64,000 nucleotides of DNA. Source: Palsa-147 sp036513895. GTDB lineage: Bacteria; Acidobacteriota; Terriglobia; Acidiferrales; UBA7541. Positions within the stretch are counted from its first letter, which is position 1, and each line of letters begins with the position of its first letter. The stretch is from the NCBI GenBank assembly GCA_036513895.1, contig DATBYF010000108.1, forward strand, positions 1-64,000. Reading direction: 5' to 3'. A model generated the notes under the pieces. That model worked only from the letters and a program-made list of their open reading frames with translations. It was not told the DNA's origin and did no database searches. Positions 18,450 through 27,892 of this stretch are shown here, in pieces. A program made the position numbers and the translations under genes.

Positions 18450-19691
18450 ATGCGCAAACTCAACTTTTTATTCTCAATTATCGTGGCTTTCGTGTTGCTC
18501 CCTGCGGTTCTTGCGGGCGCGCCCTCGCCGCCACAGGAAACGTTGCCGGCGAACTTTGCCTTGTGGACTGCGACTGGCGCGGAAACCGCTGTGCCGTCGG
18601 GAAGTCTGCTTGCGAGCCCTTCTGTTCTGCAGGAATACGGCTTGTCGAATGCGTCGACCCGTTCGTACACGCATGGTACAGGCACGTTACAGGTGATTCT
18701 CTACCGGCTAAAAGATCCCACCGGTGCGTACGGGCTGTATTCGTATCTGCGATCGTCTGGGCTTCGCCAGGGGTCGATCCACGCGTATCCCCCGACATTG
18801 ACGGTGTTCCACGCGAGCGGTCAGTCTGTCTCATACGAGCTTTCCCCATACGCCCAGAAGGGTGATTTTCACCGCGCGGATGTTACCGATCACTCTGTGA
18901 TTGCTCCGGGCCGAGCGCTGATTCTGCAGGGCAGTTTCGTGTTGGATGTACTTGGTCCGACAATCTCCGGAAGCGAGGCGGCTGGGCTAAAAAGCCTGGC
19001 AGCGGCAGTAGCTCCCACTTCCAATCCCGGCCCTTACCCGACGCTCTACGGCCACCTGCCGCAAAGTTCATTCGTTACCGATTCCGACTGTTACGTTCTG
19101 GGTCCTGCGACGTTGCATGAATACTTTCCGGTCGCGGATGGCGATTGGCTCGGATTTGGCAGCGGCGTTGAGGCGGAAGTCGCAAGCTATCGAATCAACG
19201 GCGAGGATCTCACTCTTCTGATCGCGGACTTCCCGACTCCGCAAGTTGCAACGAAAAAAATGGAAGAGTGGACAGGTTTTCTCGACGTCGGCGGCTTACA
19301 GAACGGAAGCGGGAAGCCGGTGGTTTATGCCAAGCGCTCTTTGACGCTCGTTGGCCTGGTGTTTAAGGCGCATTCGCAAACGCAAGCTGCGCTGATTCTG
19401 GACAACGTCCACACGGGCGCCGAATTGACTTGGAACGAGCCCGGATTTTCGCTGAGTGACCCCAATATCGGCAGCGTCCTCGTTGGAATTATCTATGGAA
19501 CTGGATTTCTTTGCGGGTTTGCGCTCGTCGCTGGGCTGGCATTCGGCGGCGTGCGAATTGCCGTGAAGCGGCTGCTGCCGGGGCGTGTCTTTGATCGCGG
19601 CGATCAGCTCGATGTGTTGCAATTAGGACTCGGTAGTAAACCTATCAATTCAGAGGACTTCTACGGCGTCTCCGGGTCTACCCGGCCGTAG
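18450..19691 (+). CDS. Exported DUF6599-like protein with C-terminal membrane helix
   Basis: Signal peptide at residues 1-23, two related repeats each reading an LYRLKDPTGAYGLYSYL-type sequence and a later LTLLIADFPTPQVATKKMEEW-type sequence, and one membrane helix near residue 360-385 (VLVGIIYGTGFLCGFALVAGLAFGG). It resembles the DUF6599 family found mainly in Acidobacteriota; function unknown. The ATG at 18450 fits the signal peptide; the frame extends further upstream into the amidase gene. It follows the amidase by 25 bases, suggesting the same transcript and an envelope role. Confidence 0.75.
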   Translation: MRKLNFLFSIIVAFVLLPAVLAGAPSPPQETLPANFALWTATGAETAVPSGSLLASPSVLQEYGLSNASTRSYTHGTGTLQVILYRLKDPTGAYGLYSYLRSSGLRQGSIHAYPPTLTVFHASGQSVSYELSPYAQKGDFHRADVTDHSVIAPGRALILQGSFVLDVLGPTISGSEAAGLKSLAAAVAPTSNPGPYPTLYGHLPQSSFVTDSDCYVLGPATLHEYFPVADGDWLGFGSGVEAEVASYRINGEDLTLLIADFPTPQVATKKMEEWTGFLDVGGLQNGSGKPVVYAKRSLTLVGLVFKAHSQTQAALILDNVHTGAELTWNEPGFSLSDPNIGSVLVGIIYGTGFLCGFALVAGLAFGGVRIAVKRLLPGRVFDRGDQLDVLQLGLGSKPINSEDFYGVSGSTRP

Positions 19692-19783
19692 GTTTGGCCA
19701 TTTTTCCACAACCTTCGCCTGTCGACCTTTTAAGTTACGGAAAATAAGCAGCTTATCGGAAACTGCGTTTGTAGCATTCTTTC

Positions 19784-19903
19784 TTGACTTGTGGCGGGGC
19801 CGCCTCTAAACTGCCGCTGAGGAAAGAGTTCTGCGGCCATCCGCGCATTGGCCCAAGGGCTTTTCTCCCCCAAAGGCCCGCCTCGCCGCGGGCCTTCTTT
19901 TTT
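19784..19903 (+). ncRNA. Candidate small RNA or terminated leader of about 85 nt
   Basis: TTGACT (19784-19789), a 17-base spacer and TAAACT (19807-19812) make a good promoter predicting a start near 19819. A perfect intrinsic terminator follows: AAGGCCCGC (19873-19881), a 6-base loop, GCGGGCCTT (19888-19896), then C and T6. Between them lie smaller hairpins, GCGG-CCAT-CCGC near 19832 and GCCC-AA-GGGC near 19851. No convincing reading frame fits. The RNA ends about 120 bases before the MFS exporter gene, so it is either a free small RNA or a regulatory leader of that gene. No known RNA family recognised. The remaining gap (19692-19783 and 19904-20025) shows only a short direct repeat TTTTCATCGA. 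Confidence 0.55.
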
Positions 19904-20025
19904 GCACCGCTCGAACTCGCGATTTCTCCCTACTGCTTCCCTTTTCATCGATTTTCATCGAGGAATCGGCAATACTCCCCACGGCTTCCTCCGTAGATGT
20001 TGTTTTGGTTTGACCGCCGATTTGA

Positions 20026-21618
20026 ATGAAATCGCCATCTGACGCCATCGCAAATTCCACCGGCTCGGTTACCGGATTAGCGGCCGCAGGTTCGAAGCCG
20101 TGGATTCTCGTCGCTACGATACTCGGTTCGAGCATGGCGTTCATTGATAGCACGGTCGTGAACGTCGCGCTTCCGGCTTTGCAGACGAGTTTTGGAGCGA
20201 CCGTTACGGACTTGCAGTGGGTGGTCGAAGCATATTTGCTGTTGCTTGGCTCGCTGATCCTTGTTGGCGGTTCGCTTGGGGACACATTCGGTCGCCGTCG
20301 GATGTTTCTATTCGGAGTTTGCGTTTTCGCGGCGGCATCGGCGTGGTGCGGCGCGGCAACGGGCATTCATCAGTTGATCGCCGCGCGCGCGGTGCAAGGA
20401 TTCGGCGCTTCGTTCCTAGTTCCCGGCAGCCTGTCCATCATCGGCGCATCGTTCGAAGACAACGAACGCGGCCGCGCCATCGGAACTTGGTCCGGTTTCA
20501 CTGCGATCACCGCCGTGATAGGGCCGGTTCTCGGCGGATGGCTCATCCAGCATGCCTCCTGGCGATGGGCGTTTCTCTTGAATTTGCCGATAGCGATCGG
20601 GGTTATCGTCCTTAGCATTTGGCACGTGCCGGAAAGCCGCGCCGAAACAGTGCGCGGGCCGGTGGATTGGCGCGGCGCGTTGCTCGCGACTTTTGGACTT
20701 GGCGGTGTAGTGTACGGTCTGATCGAATCGTCGCAACTGACGTGGTCGGATGTTCGCGTTATCGGCGCCGTCGTTCTGGGCGCAGTCTGCCTGGTGCTGT
20801 TTTGGTTCGCGGAGAAGCGGGCGAAAGCTCCGATGGTGCCGCCAGAACTTTTTAAATCTCCCGATTTCACAGGCGCGAACATCCTCACCTTTCTTCTGTA
20901 CGCAGCGCTTGGGGTTTTTCTCTTTCTATTCCCGATGAACTTGATTGAAGTCGAGCACTACTCGGCAACGGCGGCAGGTGCAGCGTTTATTCCGTCGATT
21001 TTATTGATGTTTGCGCTGTCGCGCTGGTCTGGAGGGCTGGCGGATCGCTTCGGAGCGCGGCCGCCGTTGATCATTGGCCCTTCGATCGTCGCTGCGGCAT
21101 TCCTGCTATTGGCCTGGCCATTCGGGAGTGGCAGCTATTGGATCAGATTTTTCCCCGGGATCGTGATTCTCGGTTTTGGTCTGGCGGTGAGCGTGGCACC
21201 GCTGACGACCGCCATCATGGGCGCCGCGGATCAGGCCAATGTTGGCGCGGCTTCGGGAATCAACAATGCCGTCGCGCGAATTTCCGGATTAATTGCGATC
21301 GCCGTTCTCGGAATTGTTGTGACGTCGGTATTCAACAACGGGCTGAACCGGCGTCTCGCGCATGTTGAGGTGACGGAGTCCGTGCGTCAGGATATTCTCA
21401 AACAACGGACAAAGCTGGCCGCGATCGAAATCCCCGCGGGCTTGGGAGCGAACGAGCGCGAGGCGGTCTCTACCGCTATCGCGAATTCGTTTCTTGAGGC
21501 ATTTCGCGTGACCATGCTTCTTTGCGCTCTTCTTGCAGCTAATGGCGCGATTTCTGCTTATTTGATGATTGGGAATAAGAAGACTGCCGCAAATTCGGGG
21601 GCTTCCGCTCGAACGTAA
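20026..21618 (+). CDS. MFS transporter, DHA2 (EmrB/QacA) drug-exporter type
   Basis: Proton-coupled efflux pump of the inner membrane with about 14 hydrophobic segments. Typical signatures are seen: SSMAFIDSTVVNVALPALQ in helix 1 (motif D1 region), GGSLGDTFGRRR in the first loop (motif A), and VQGFGASFLVPGSLS plus IGPVLGGWL in helices 4-5 (motif C). Length 530 aa is normal. Substrate cannot be told from sequence. No membrane-fusion partner lies nearby. The short terminated transcript upstream may control it. Confidence 0.9.
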   Translation: MKSPSDAIANSTGSVTGLAAAGSKPWILVATILGSSMAFIDSTVVNVALPALQTSFGATVTDLQWVVEAYLLLLGSLILVGGSLGDTFGRRRMFLFGVCVFAAASAWCGAATGIHQLIAARAVQGFGASFLVPGSLSIIGASFEDNERGRAIGTWSGFTAITAVIGPVLGGWLIQHASWRWAFLLNLPIAIGVIVLSIWHVPESRAETVRGPVDWRGALLATFGLGGVVYGLIESSQLTWSDVRVIGAVVLGAVCLVLFWFAEKRAKAPMVPPELFKSPDFTGANILTFLLYAALGVFLFLFPMNLIEVEHYSATAAGAAFIPSILLMFALSRWSGGLADRFGARPPLIIGPSIVAAAFLLLAWPFGSGSYWIRFFPGIVILGFGLAVSVAPLTTAIMGAADQANVGAASGINNAVARISGLIAIAVLGIVVTSVFNNGLNRRLAHVEVTESVRQDILKQRTKLAAIEIPAGLGANEREAVSTAIANSFLEAFRVTMLLCALLAANGAISAYLMIGNKKTAANSGASART

Positions 21619-21671
21619 AGTAGAACCTTCTTATACGATCTGCTTCGCTCACCTGCGGCAGGAACGCGCGA

Positions 21672-22331
21672 TTAATTTGCGTGGATTGTTTTGCGTTGTG
21701 CTGCGGATTCCAGCGCGGCTGTGACTTCTTCGTCCGTGGTGCTCTGAAAATCCGCATACCACTGGCCGACCGCGGAAAAATCTTCGGGCGCTGATAAACA
21801 CACGACTTCGTCGGCCACTTTCGAAAGCTGACGGACCGCGTGCGGCGACGCCACTGGAACCGCGACGACGATTCGCGCCGGACCGAGCTTGCGGAGAGCC
21901 TCAACGGCGGCGCGCATACTCGCTCCGGTGGCAATGCCGTCGTCTACGAGAATCACGATGCGATCTTTTACATCCACCGCAGGCATGCCCCGGCGGTAGG
22001 CGAGCTCGCGGCGCTGAAGCTCTTTCATTTCGCGCTCGAGGACGCCGTTGATGGCGGCATTCGGGATCGCCAGTTCATCGACGATTTCGGTATCTACGAC
22101 ACGAACGCCTCCCGATGCGATCGCTCCGAAAGCAAGCTCTTCGTGTTGCGGCACGCCCAGCTTGCGAACGACGAAAACGTCTAGGGGCGCCCCCAGTTCC
22201 TGCGCAATTTCAGCAGCAACCGGAACGCCGCCGCGCGGCAGACCAAGTACAACGAAACTTGCATTTTCGCGAAATCGGGCTAACTGTTCGGCGAGTTTTT
22301 GGCCGGCACACTTGCGGTCGCGGAAAATCAT
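21672..22331 (-). CDS. Phosphoribosyltransferase family protein
   Basis: Type I PRTase fold with the PRPP-binding loop VILVDDGIATGASM (about residues 128-141) and an N-terminal VVLGLPRGGVPVAAEIA segment typical of the stand-alone 'predicted phosphoribosyltransferase' family often linked with stress or esterase genes. The base it acts on is unknown. It lies 29 bases after the GDSL hydrolase gene, in the same direction, and may share its transcript. Confidence 0.85.
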   Translation of the reverse strand: MIFRDRKCAGQKLAEQLARFRENASFVVLGLPRGGVPVAAEIAQELGAPLDVFVVRKLGVPQHEELAFGAIASGGVRVVDTEIVDELAIPNAAINGVLEREMKELQRRELAYRRGMPAVDVKDRIVILVDDGIATGASMRAAVEALRKLGPARIVVAVPVASPHAVRQLSKVADEVVCLSAPEDFSAVGQWYADFQSTTDEEVTAALESAAQRKTIHAN

Positions 22332-22360
22332 CGAGTCTCAGACCCTGAAGAAATATCTTG

Positions 22361-23668
22361 CTAGCGGAAGAGCGCAAGGTCAATCGCGTTTGCCAGGGCT
22401 TCGTGGCCTGCGGGATTGGGATGCAGGTGGTCGCCGCTGTCATAGGCGGGATTTAAAATTGTGGGATTCGCCGCATCTCGCAGAGCCGCATCAAAATCAA
22501 TCACGCCGTCAAACGCGCCCGATTCCCTGACCCAATGATTCGCGGCTTGGCGCTTCGATTCACCTTGTTCCGTCCAGCCTCCGAATCCTTTGTACGGAAG
22601 TATCGTCGCGCCGAAGATTTTCAATCCTGCTGCGTGCGCCTGTTCGATGATTTGTTTGTACCCGGCGATCAAATCATCGGCGGTGATTTGTGTGCGGGTT
22701 AGACACGGGGCGAATTTAGCCCGTATGGAAGAAGCGGGCGTGTCAGGCTGGCCAATGTCGTTCGTGCCTTCGAAGAGGATGATGTCGCGAACGCCGGAGT
22801 GCTCGAAAGCGTCGCGATCGAGCCTGGCCAAGGCGTTAGCTCCGAAGCAAGGCGAACTCGAGAGCACGCGATTACCGGCAATTCCGGCATTGAGTACGGC
22901 CATTGCGCTCCGTTCCCGGCCCGCAAGCAGCCGGCGCGCCAGAACATCGGTCCATCGCGCGTTTGTGCCCGGCCTCGTGGACGCTCCGTCTGTGATTGAA
23001 TCGCCAAACGCGACTACGGCTCCTCGCACTTTCCGTGATGCGAGCACGTCAATCTCACCGAGGAAATACCACGACCCCATTGTTTTCGTGAATGCGCTTG
23101 CACCTTCGTCAGCGGCAAAATTGCCGGCCGTGGAAATGAAATTGGTTTGATATGCAGCGGGGTGGCCAGTCGCCAAGCGCGCTGATCCCGTTGTGAAAAG
23201 GCTGATCACCAGATTTTGTTCCGCGCCAACGGACAGAGGAATTGGATCACTGAGCGCTTCGGAGCCTTCCGGTATCATGACGGATTTCGAGCCGCCGAAT
23301 GTAACGGCGTGATTCGTGCCAGCGGCGAGCGCCGCACCATCCGCTTCCAAGCCGGCGTAAACAGAATCGAACGTGATCGGCTTGGCGCCGAAGGCGTTCG
23401 ACAAGCGAATTTGAATCTCGCGCCCGCCTATGGTGGTGTGCACAATTTCGCGAATGGTCTGATTCTCGAGCGAGTCGGGAACGCCAGGTGAGCTAAAAAG
23501 AACGACGGCATCCGGATTTGCAAGATCGAAGTTGGCAGTGCTCCATGTCGCGACCCAATGATCTTTGTACTTGTCATTGGCTCCCGAGGCGGGCAGGCAT
23601 GCGAACGGCACAATTGCACACAACACTCGTAGCAAGGCGCCTCGAAAAGGATTGAAAATGCGAGTCAT
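22361..23668 (-). CDS. SGNH/GDSL-type esterase, exported
   Basis: Signal peptide at residues 1-30 (LRVLCAIVPFACLPASGA), an N-terminal beta-rich carbohydrate-esterase-like part, then the SGNH domain: block I VVAFGDSITDGAST with the nucleophile Ser, block III GTND, and block V DHLHPNPAGH with the Asp-x-x-His pair. It probably deacetylates sugars or plant polysaccharides. The ATG at 23668 has GGAG about nine bases upstream; the frame opens 15 codons earlier. It lies 64 bases after the FucP-like transporter, fitting a sugar-use cluster. Confidence 0.88.
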   Translation of the reverse strand: MTRIFNPFRGALLRVLCAIVPFACLPASGANDKYKDHWVATWSTANFDLANPDAVVLFSSPGVPDSLENQTIREIVHTTIGGREIQIRLSNAFGAKPITFDSVYAGLEADGAALAAGTNHAVTFGGSKSVMIPEGSEALSDPIPLSVGAEQNLVISLFTTGSARLATGHPAAYQTNFISTAGNFAADEGASAFTKTMGSWYFLGEIDVLASRKVRGAVVAFGDSITDGASTRPGTNARWTDVLARRLLAGRERSAMAVLNAGIAGNRVLSSSPCFGANALARLDRDAFEHSGVRDIILFEGTNDIGQPDTPASSIRAKFAPCLTRTQITADDLIAGYKQIIEQAHAAGLKIFGATILPYKGFGGWTEQGESKRQAANHWVRESGAFDGVIDFDAALRDAANPTILNPAYDSGDHLHPNPAGHEALANAIDLALFR

Positions 23669-23732
23669 TTGCGCCGCTCCGAACGAACCTTCCCGGCGGC
23701 GATGTGGAAGCAACGACGAGCAGGCTGCGCGC

Positions 23733-25031
23733 TCAATTCACTTCGACTGGGACGGGTCGAGAGCCCCAAAGCGCGTAGTAGAAAATATATAAATAGCAAA
23801 CCGCCGGCAAAATGAACGCGTGATGAATTCCGATTCGATCCGCCATCACGCCCTGCACCAGCGGCAGGATTGCTCCGCCAACGATGGCCATCACCAGAAC
23901 GCCCGAGCCATCACCAGTGAGCGGCCCGAGTTCGGCGATCCCCAAGGTAAAAATACTCGGGAACATGACGGAATTAAACAGCCCGACTGCAATGATGGTC
24001 CACATGGCGACGTTGCCGAGAGTCAGCATGGACGCACAAACCAGCAAGAACGCCGCGATGGCGGCTATGGCTAAAACCGTTCCCGTTCGAACCTTCTGCA
24101 GAATAGCCGAGCCGATGAATCTTCCGACCATCGCGCCGCCCCAGTAGTACGTCACAAAGCGCGCGGCCGTAACCTCCGGCAAATTTCCAATTTCCGGCTG
24201 GCCGAGATAATTGATCAGCAGGCTTCCGATCGATACTTCCGCGCCAACGTACACGAAGATTCCAATCGCGCCGAAAATGAGCTGGCGATATTTCCACAGG
24301 CTCGCCTTGGGAGCGTTGCTATCGGTACGTTGTGCCTGCGGAATTGCCGGCAGTTTGTAGGTCGCGATGATGGCCGCAACTCCAAGCAGAATGGCCGCGA
24401 TGATCAAGTAAGGAAGCTTCACTGTGGCGGCTTCGTGCACGCGGTAGGCCTGCAATGCGTCGGCCGGCATCTGGCGGATCTGTTCCATCGTCTTGGGGTT
24501 CGCGCTCAAAATCATCAGTCCGCCAATATAGGGCCCGATCGTCGTCCCCAAAGAATTGAAGGCTTGCGTGAGATTCAAGCGGCTCGATGCCGTCTCAGGC
24601 GGGCCCAAGACAGCCACATAAGGATTCGCGGCCACTTGCAGCGCCGTGATTCCGGCAGCGAGCACCATCAGTGCGCCAAGAAAAAGCGGATACGATGGCG
24701 CGCTCGCCGCGGGAATGAAAAGCAGCGCGCCCACGGTCATGGTCAATAAACCGGCGACCATGGTCTTCTTGTAGCCGATCGTGTCAATCACTTTTGCCGA
24801 CGGAAGCGAAAAAATGAAGTACGCCGAGAAGAACGCAAACTGGATCAGCATCACTTCGGCGTAATTCAGAGCAAATATGGCTTTCAGGTGCGGGACGAGA
24901 ATGTCGTTGAGAACGGTGATGAAGCCCCAGAAAAAGAAGAGCATCGTTACGACGATGAGCGCGCCGCGATCGGTGGACGCGGGCTGATAGCCGGAAACCG
25001 AAGGCTGTTTACCTGTGTTGACGATCGTCAA
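23733..25031 (-). CDS. MFS sugar permease, FucP/GluP-like
   Basis: Twelve-helix major facilitator of the fucose/glucose-galactose:H+ symporter group. Signatures include LFFFWGFITVLNDILVPHLK in helix 1, FFSAYFIFSLPSAKVIDTIGYKK in helix 2-loop, and ITALQVAANPYVAVLGPPETASSRLNLTQAFNSLGTTIGP, the hallmark of FucP relatives. Substrate is a monosaccharide by family; which one is unknown. The start is a TTG at 25031 whose first bases overlap the stop codon of the small ORF upstream, which supports this start. Downstream are the GDSL esterase and the PRTase gene. Confidence 0.88.
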   Translation of the reverse strand: MTIVNTGKQPSVSGYQPASTDRGALIVVTMLFFFWGFITVLNDILVPHLKAIFALNYAEVMLIQFAFFSAYFIFSLPSAKVIDTIGYKKTMVAGLLTMTVGALLFIPAASAPSYPLFLGALMVLAAGITALQVAANPYVAVLGPPETASSRLNLTQAFNSLGTTIGPYIGGLMILSANPKTMEQIRQMPADALQAYRVHEAATVKLPYLIIAAILLGVAAIIATYKLPAIPQAQRTDSNAPKASLWKYRQLIFGAIGIFVYVGAEVSIGSLLINYLGQPEIGNLPEVTAARFVTYYWGGAMVGRFIGSAILQKVRTGTVLAIAAIAAFLLVCASMLTLGNVAMWTIIAVGLFNSVMFPSIFTLGIAELGPLTGDGSGVLVMAIVGGAILPLVQGVMADRIGIHHAFILPAVCYLYIFYYALWGSRPVPVEVN

Positions 25032-25149
25032 TAAGAGTTTTTATCGCCGCCCGAAGTGCTGATGTACGCGCCGGTTAGCGACGATTCCGCCCAGATAATG
25101 CCATAGAAGAGTCCCGCGACAATAACGAATTTCTTTCGCCTGTTTTCAT
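25028..25149 (-). pseudogene. Small membrane-protein ORF with a one-base frameshift
   Basis: From an ATG at 25149 the sequence reads MKTGERNS... and soon stops. The other frame, ending at TGA 25028, reads a convincing hydrophobic segment KKFVIVAGLFYGIIWAESS and a polar tail to its stop. One extra A in the A4 run right after the start (25143-25146) would join the two into MKNRRKKFVIVAGLFYGI..., a 40-residue single-pass membrane protein. Its stop overlaps the TTG start of the FucP-like gene, as expected of a coupled operon partner. The indel may be real, programmed, or an assembly error. Confidence 0.45.
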
Positions 25150-25234
25150 GTTGGATAAATAGGTCGAATTTCGTACGGCCGAGCCAACAAAGTTGACCCG
25201 CTACAAATTACCGCACCAGAAGCGCCGGAGCAGC

Positions 25235-27892
25235 TCACTCCTCGCGCATCAGTATGGAAGGATCGATCGAGAGCGCGCGTTGCGCGGGAATCCACGTAGC
25301 CAGCAATCCAACCAACATCATCGCTAGAACGACGCCGGCCAATACCAGTGGATCGCGCGGCGTTGCCTGATACACGATTGACGCAAGTACCCGGCTCGCT
25401 AAAATTCCCAGCAGCAAACCTGCCGCAGATCCAAACGCCAGCAGTTTGAACGCTCGACCTAATGCCGCCTGCAAAACTTCTTTGCGTTGCGCGCCAAGGG
25501 CGATGCGAATTCCCAGTTCCCTCTTCCGCTTGCTCACCGAATACGCCGCCATTCCAAAGATGCCGGTTATGGACAGCATCGCGCCCATAACTCCCAGCAC
25601 GCCAAGTGAAATAGTGGCTACGCGGGAGGCGAACAAAGCGCTGTTGAGTTTTTCCTCCCACGTTTGAGTGTAAAAAGGCAGCCCGGCATCGAGGCCATTC
25701 AATTCGCTCTTGATGGCGGCTGCGACATGCTGCGGATCGGCATTCGAGCGGACCACCATATGCATCTCGCTAATCGGGAATTGCAGATTTGAGAGAAACA
25801 TTGCCGGATGTGGATCTTCCGTGAGGTTCGTGTATTTCCCATCCTCCGTAATGCCCACCACTTGTATTCGCGTCCCATCCTGCCGCTTGTAGTAATTGCC
25901 CATCGCATTCGTTGCGGAGCCGAACAACCTGCGAGCAAACTCCCGGTTCACTACGGCCACGCGCGGGGAGTTTTTGTCGTCAGTCCAGGCAACACTTCTG
26001 CCCGCCAATAGCGAAGTACCCGCGGCTCGGAAGTAATCCGGCGAGATGCTGTACACAACGACTTCAGCAGCCGCATTCGACGCTCTCAGATCCGCAGTTG
26101 CGTCGGTGAAGACGCTCGTGCTGTTCCAAGCCTCATGAAGAGGCGGCCAGTCAATCAATCCCACGGAGATCACGCCGGGGATCGTCGCAACGCCATCAAT
26201 CATGCGCTTTTGCATTGCGAGCATGGCGTCGCCGCTATAGCCGGACATGTTCAGGTCCGTGTCCACCAGCATCGCGTTTCGCGGCTCAAAGCCAAAATTG
26301 CTGTGCATCGAGCGCGCCAGCCCACGCACGGCAACCATAGAAGAAGTGACCAGCACCGCGCAGATCGCAATTTGCACCGCGAGCAAAAGGTCGCGGGCAG
26401 TAATCCGCCGCCCGATGTTGACGATCGATCCGGACTTCACGATCTGATATGGATCCGTGCGAAGAACTTGCCTCACGGGGACTGCGCCAAAGAGAAATCC
26501 ACTCGCCAACGCGAGCAGCAATGCGACTAGATAAACATGAAAATCCGGATCCAGCGGCAGATTCATCGGATACCTGGGTACCGGCTGCCACGCGCGCAGC
26601 CAGCCCAAAAGCATCACGCTGCCCCATAGCCCGACGGCGCCTCCCATCAATGAAAGCAGAATGGCTTCGGTGAATAATTGCCGCAGAACGCGCAGGCGGC
26701 TTGATCCAAGCGCGAGCCGCAGGGCAATTTCTCGCGCGCGGTCAGAGGCCCGCGCCGCAAATAGACTCCCAAGGTTGGCGCACGCCGCCAACAGAATTAA
26801 TCCGGCAAGCAGCATCAGAGCCGTAACGAATGCACGTATCGGACGCCCAAGATAGTCGCCATAAAGACTTGGTCGCGCGAGTGTAAACGTCATCTGTCCA
26901 TCATCTTTGGGATAATTCTTTCCGAAATACGCGCCAATCGAGTTCAGATCCGCAACCGCCTGCGCCGGAGTGACTCCCGGCTTCAGATGCCCCATGACCA
27001 TAAATACCCAGCGGTTTCCGCGCGCATTGAGAGTGTTCGAACCCTCTACCTGCTCTTGGTTAACCATGGGCACAAAGAAATCGGGTGCTCCAAACAACAA
27101 TGTCCCGTGAAAACCGAGCGGAGCTACGCCGAGAATGGTGAAAGGATGCTTGTTGATTCCGACAGTGCGGCCCACCACGTGAGGATCATCTTGAAAATGT
27201 ACGTGCCAATAGCCGTATGCGAGAACTAAATACGGGGCGCTGTTTGGTCCGCGCTCATCGGATCCGTGGAAGAAACGCCCGAGATAGGGCTGAATGCCCA
27301 ACGCGTCAAAATAGTTTCCACTTACTTCCTCGGCCCACGAGGGAGTTGCATTTTGGCCTGTGTCCAGACCAGCCTCCGTGATGGTGAAGGCTGCCAGACT
27401 GTCAAAGCTGCGATTTCGATTGCGCAGATCGAGATAGTCGGGATAGGACTGCGACGGATCCAGGAAGCTGGCTCTGCGCTCGATTGCGTAGAGGCTCTGC
27501 GGTTGCGGCACATTGAGCGGTCGCAAGATCAGCGCGTTCATTACGCTAAAAACCAAGGCGTTTGCGCCGATGCCCAAGGCGAGCGTACCAACGGCTACTG
27601 CGGTAAAGCCGGGAGACTTGCGCAACATTCGAAGGCCGAAGCGAACATCCTCGATGAGACTCTCGATAAAATTGCCACCCAAGGCATCGCGGCACGCCTC
27701 TTTGAACCGCACATGGCCGCCAAATTCGAGGCGCGCACGACGCTCGGCTTCAGCGCGAGGGAGACCGGAACGCACCAGATCATCAGCACGAAGCTCGATA
27801 TGCGAGCGAAGCTCTTCCTCGATCTCAGCATTCATCTGCGAATGCCCGAAAAGTGCGGCGATGCGGAACCGAAGCGAGTAGAGGAATTTCAT
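25235..27892 (-). CDS. Acidobacterial duplicated orphan permease (FtsX/MacB type)
   Basis: Large 885-aa membrane protein related to MacB-type ABC permeases but without its own ATPase. It opens with the permease prefix domain (AEIEEELRSHIELRADDLVRSGLPRAEAERRARLEFGG), then helix 1 (SPGFTAVAVGTLALGIGANALVFSVMNALI), a large periplasmic MacB_PCD domain, three helices, a second half with the same layout, and the typical end WIPAQRALSIDPSILMREE. The start at 27892 overlaps the stop of padR by ATGA, so I reject the longer frame. Role is likely mechanotransmission or export of an unknown compound. Confidence 0.9.
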   Translation of the reverse strand: MKFLYSLRFRIAALFGHSQMNAEIEEELRSHIELRADDLVRSGLPRAEAERRARLEFGGHVRFKEACRDALGGNFIESLIEDVRFGLRMLRKSPGFTAVAVGTLALGIGANALVFSVMNALILRPLNVPQPQSLYAIERRASFLDPSQSYPDYLDLRNRNRSFDSLAAFTITEAGLDTGQNATPSWAEEVSGNYFDALGIQPYLGRFFHGSDERGPNSAPYLVLAYGYWHVHFQDDPHVVGRTVGINKHPFTILGVAPLGFHGTLLFGAPDFFVPMVNQEQVEGSNTLNARGNRWVFMVMGHLKPGVTPAQAVADLNSIGAYFGKNYPKDDGQMTFTLARPSLYGDYLGRPIRAFVTALMLLAGLILLAACANLGSLFAARASDRAREIALRLALGSSRLRVLRQLFTEAILLSLMGGAVGLWGSVMLLGWLRAWQPVPRYPMNLPLDPDFHVYLVALLLALASGFLFGAVPVRQVLRTDPYQIVKSGSIVNIGRRITARDLLLAVQIAICAVLVTSSMVAVRGLARSMHSNFGFEPRNAMLVDTDLNMSGYSGDAMLAMQKRMIDGVATIPGVISVGLIDWPPLHEAWNSTSVFTDATADLRASNAAAEVVVYSISPDYFRAAGTSLLAGRSVAWTDDKNSPRVAVVNREFARRLFGSATNAMGNYYKRQDGTRIQVVGITEDGKYTNLTEDPHPAMFLSNLQFPISEMHMVVRSNADPQHVAAAIKSELNGLDAGLPFYTQTWEEKLNSALFASRVATISLGVLGVMGAMLSITGIFGMAAYSVSKRKRELGIRIALGAQRKEVLQAALGRAFKLLAFGSAAGLLLGILASRVLASIVYQATPRDPLVLAGVVLAMMLVGLLATWIPAQRALSIDPSILMREE

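Noticed and set aside
19784..19996. 70-codon ORF over the small RNA candidate
   Set aside because: It starts in the -35 box and reads through the terminator stem; composition is not protein-like.
25146..25661. 171-codon ORF overlapping the end of the orphan permease gene
   Set aside because: Its frame is antiphase to the permease and codes for Gly/Arg-rich sequence without a domain.
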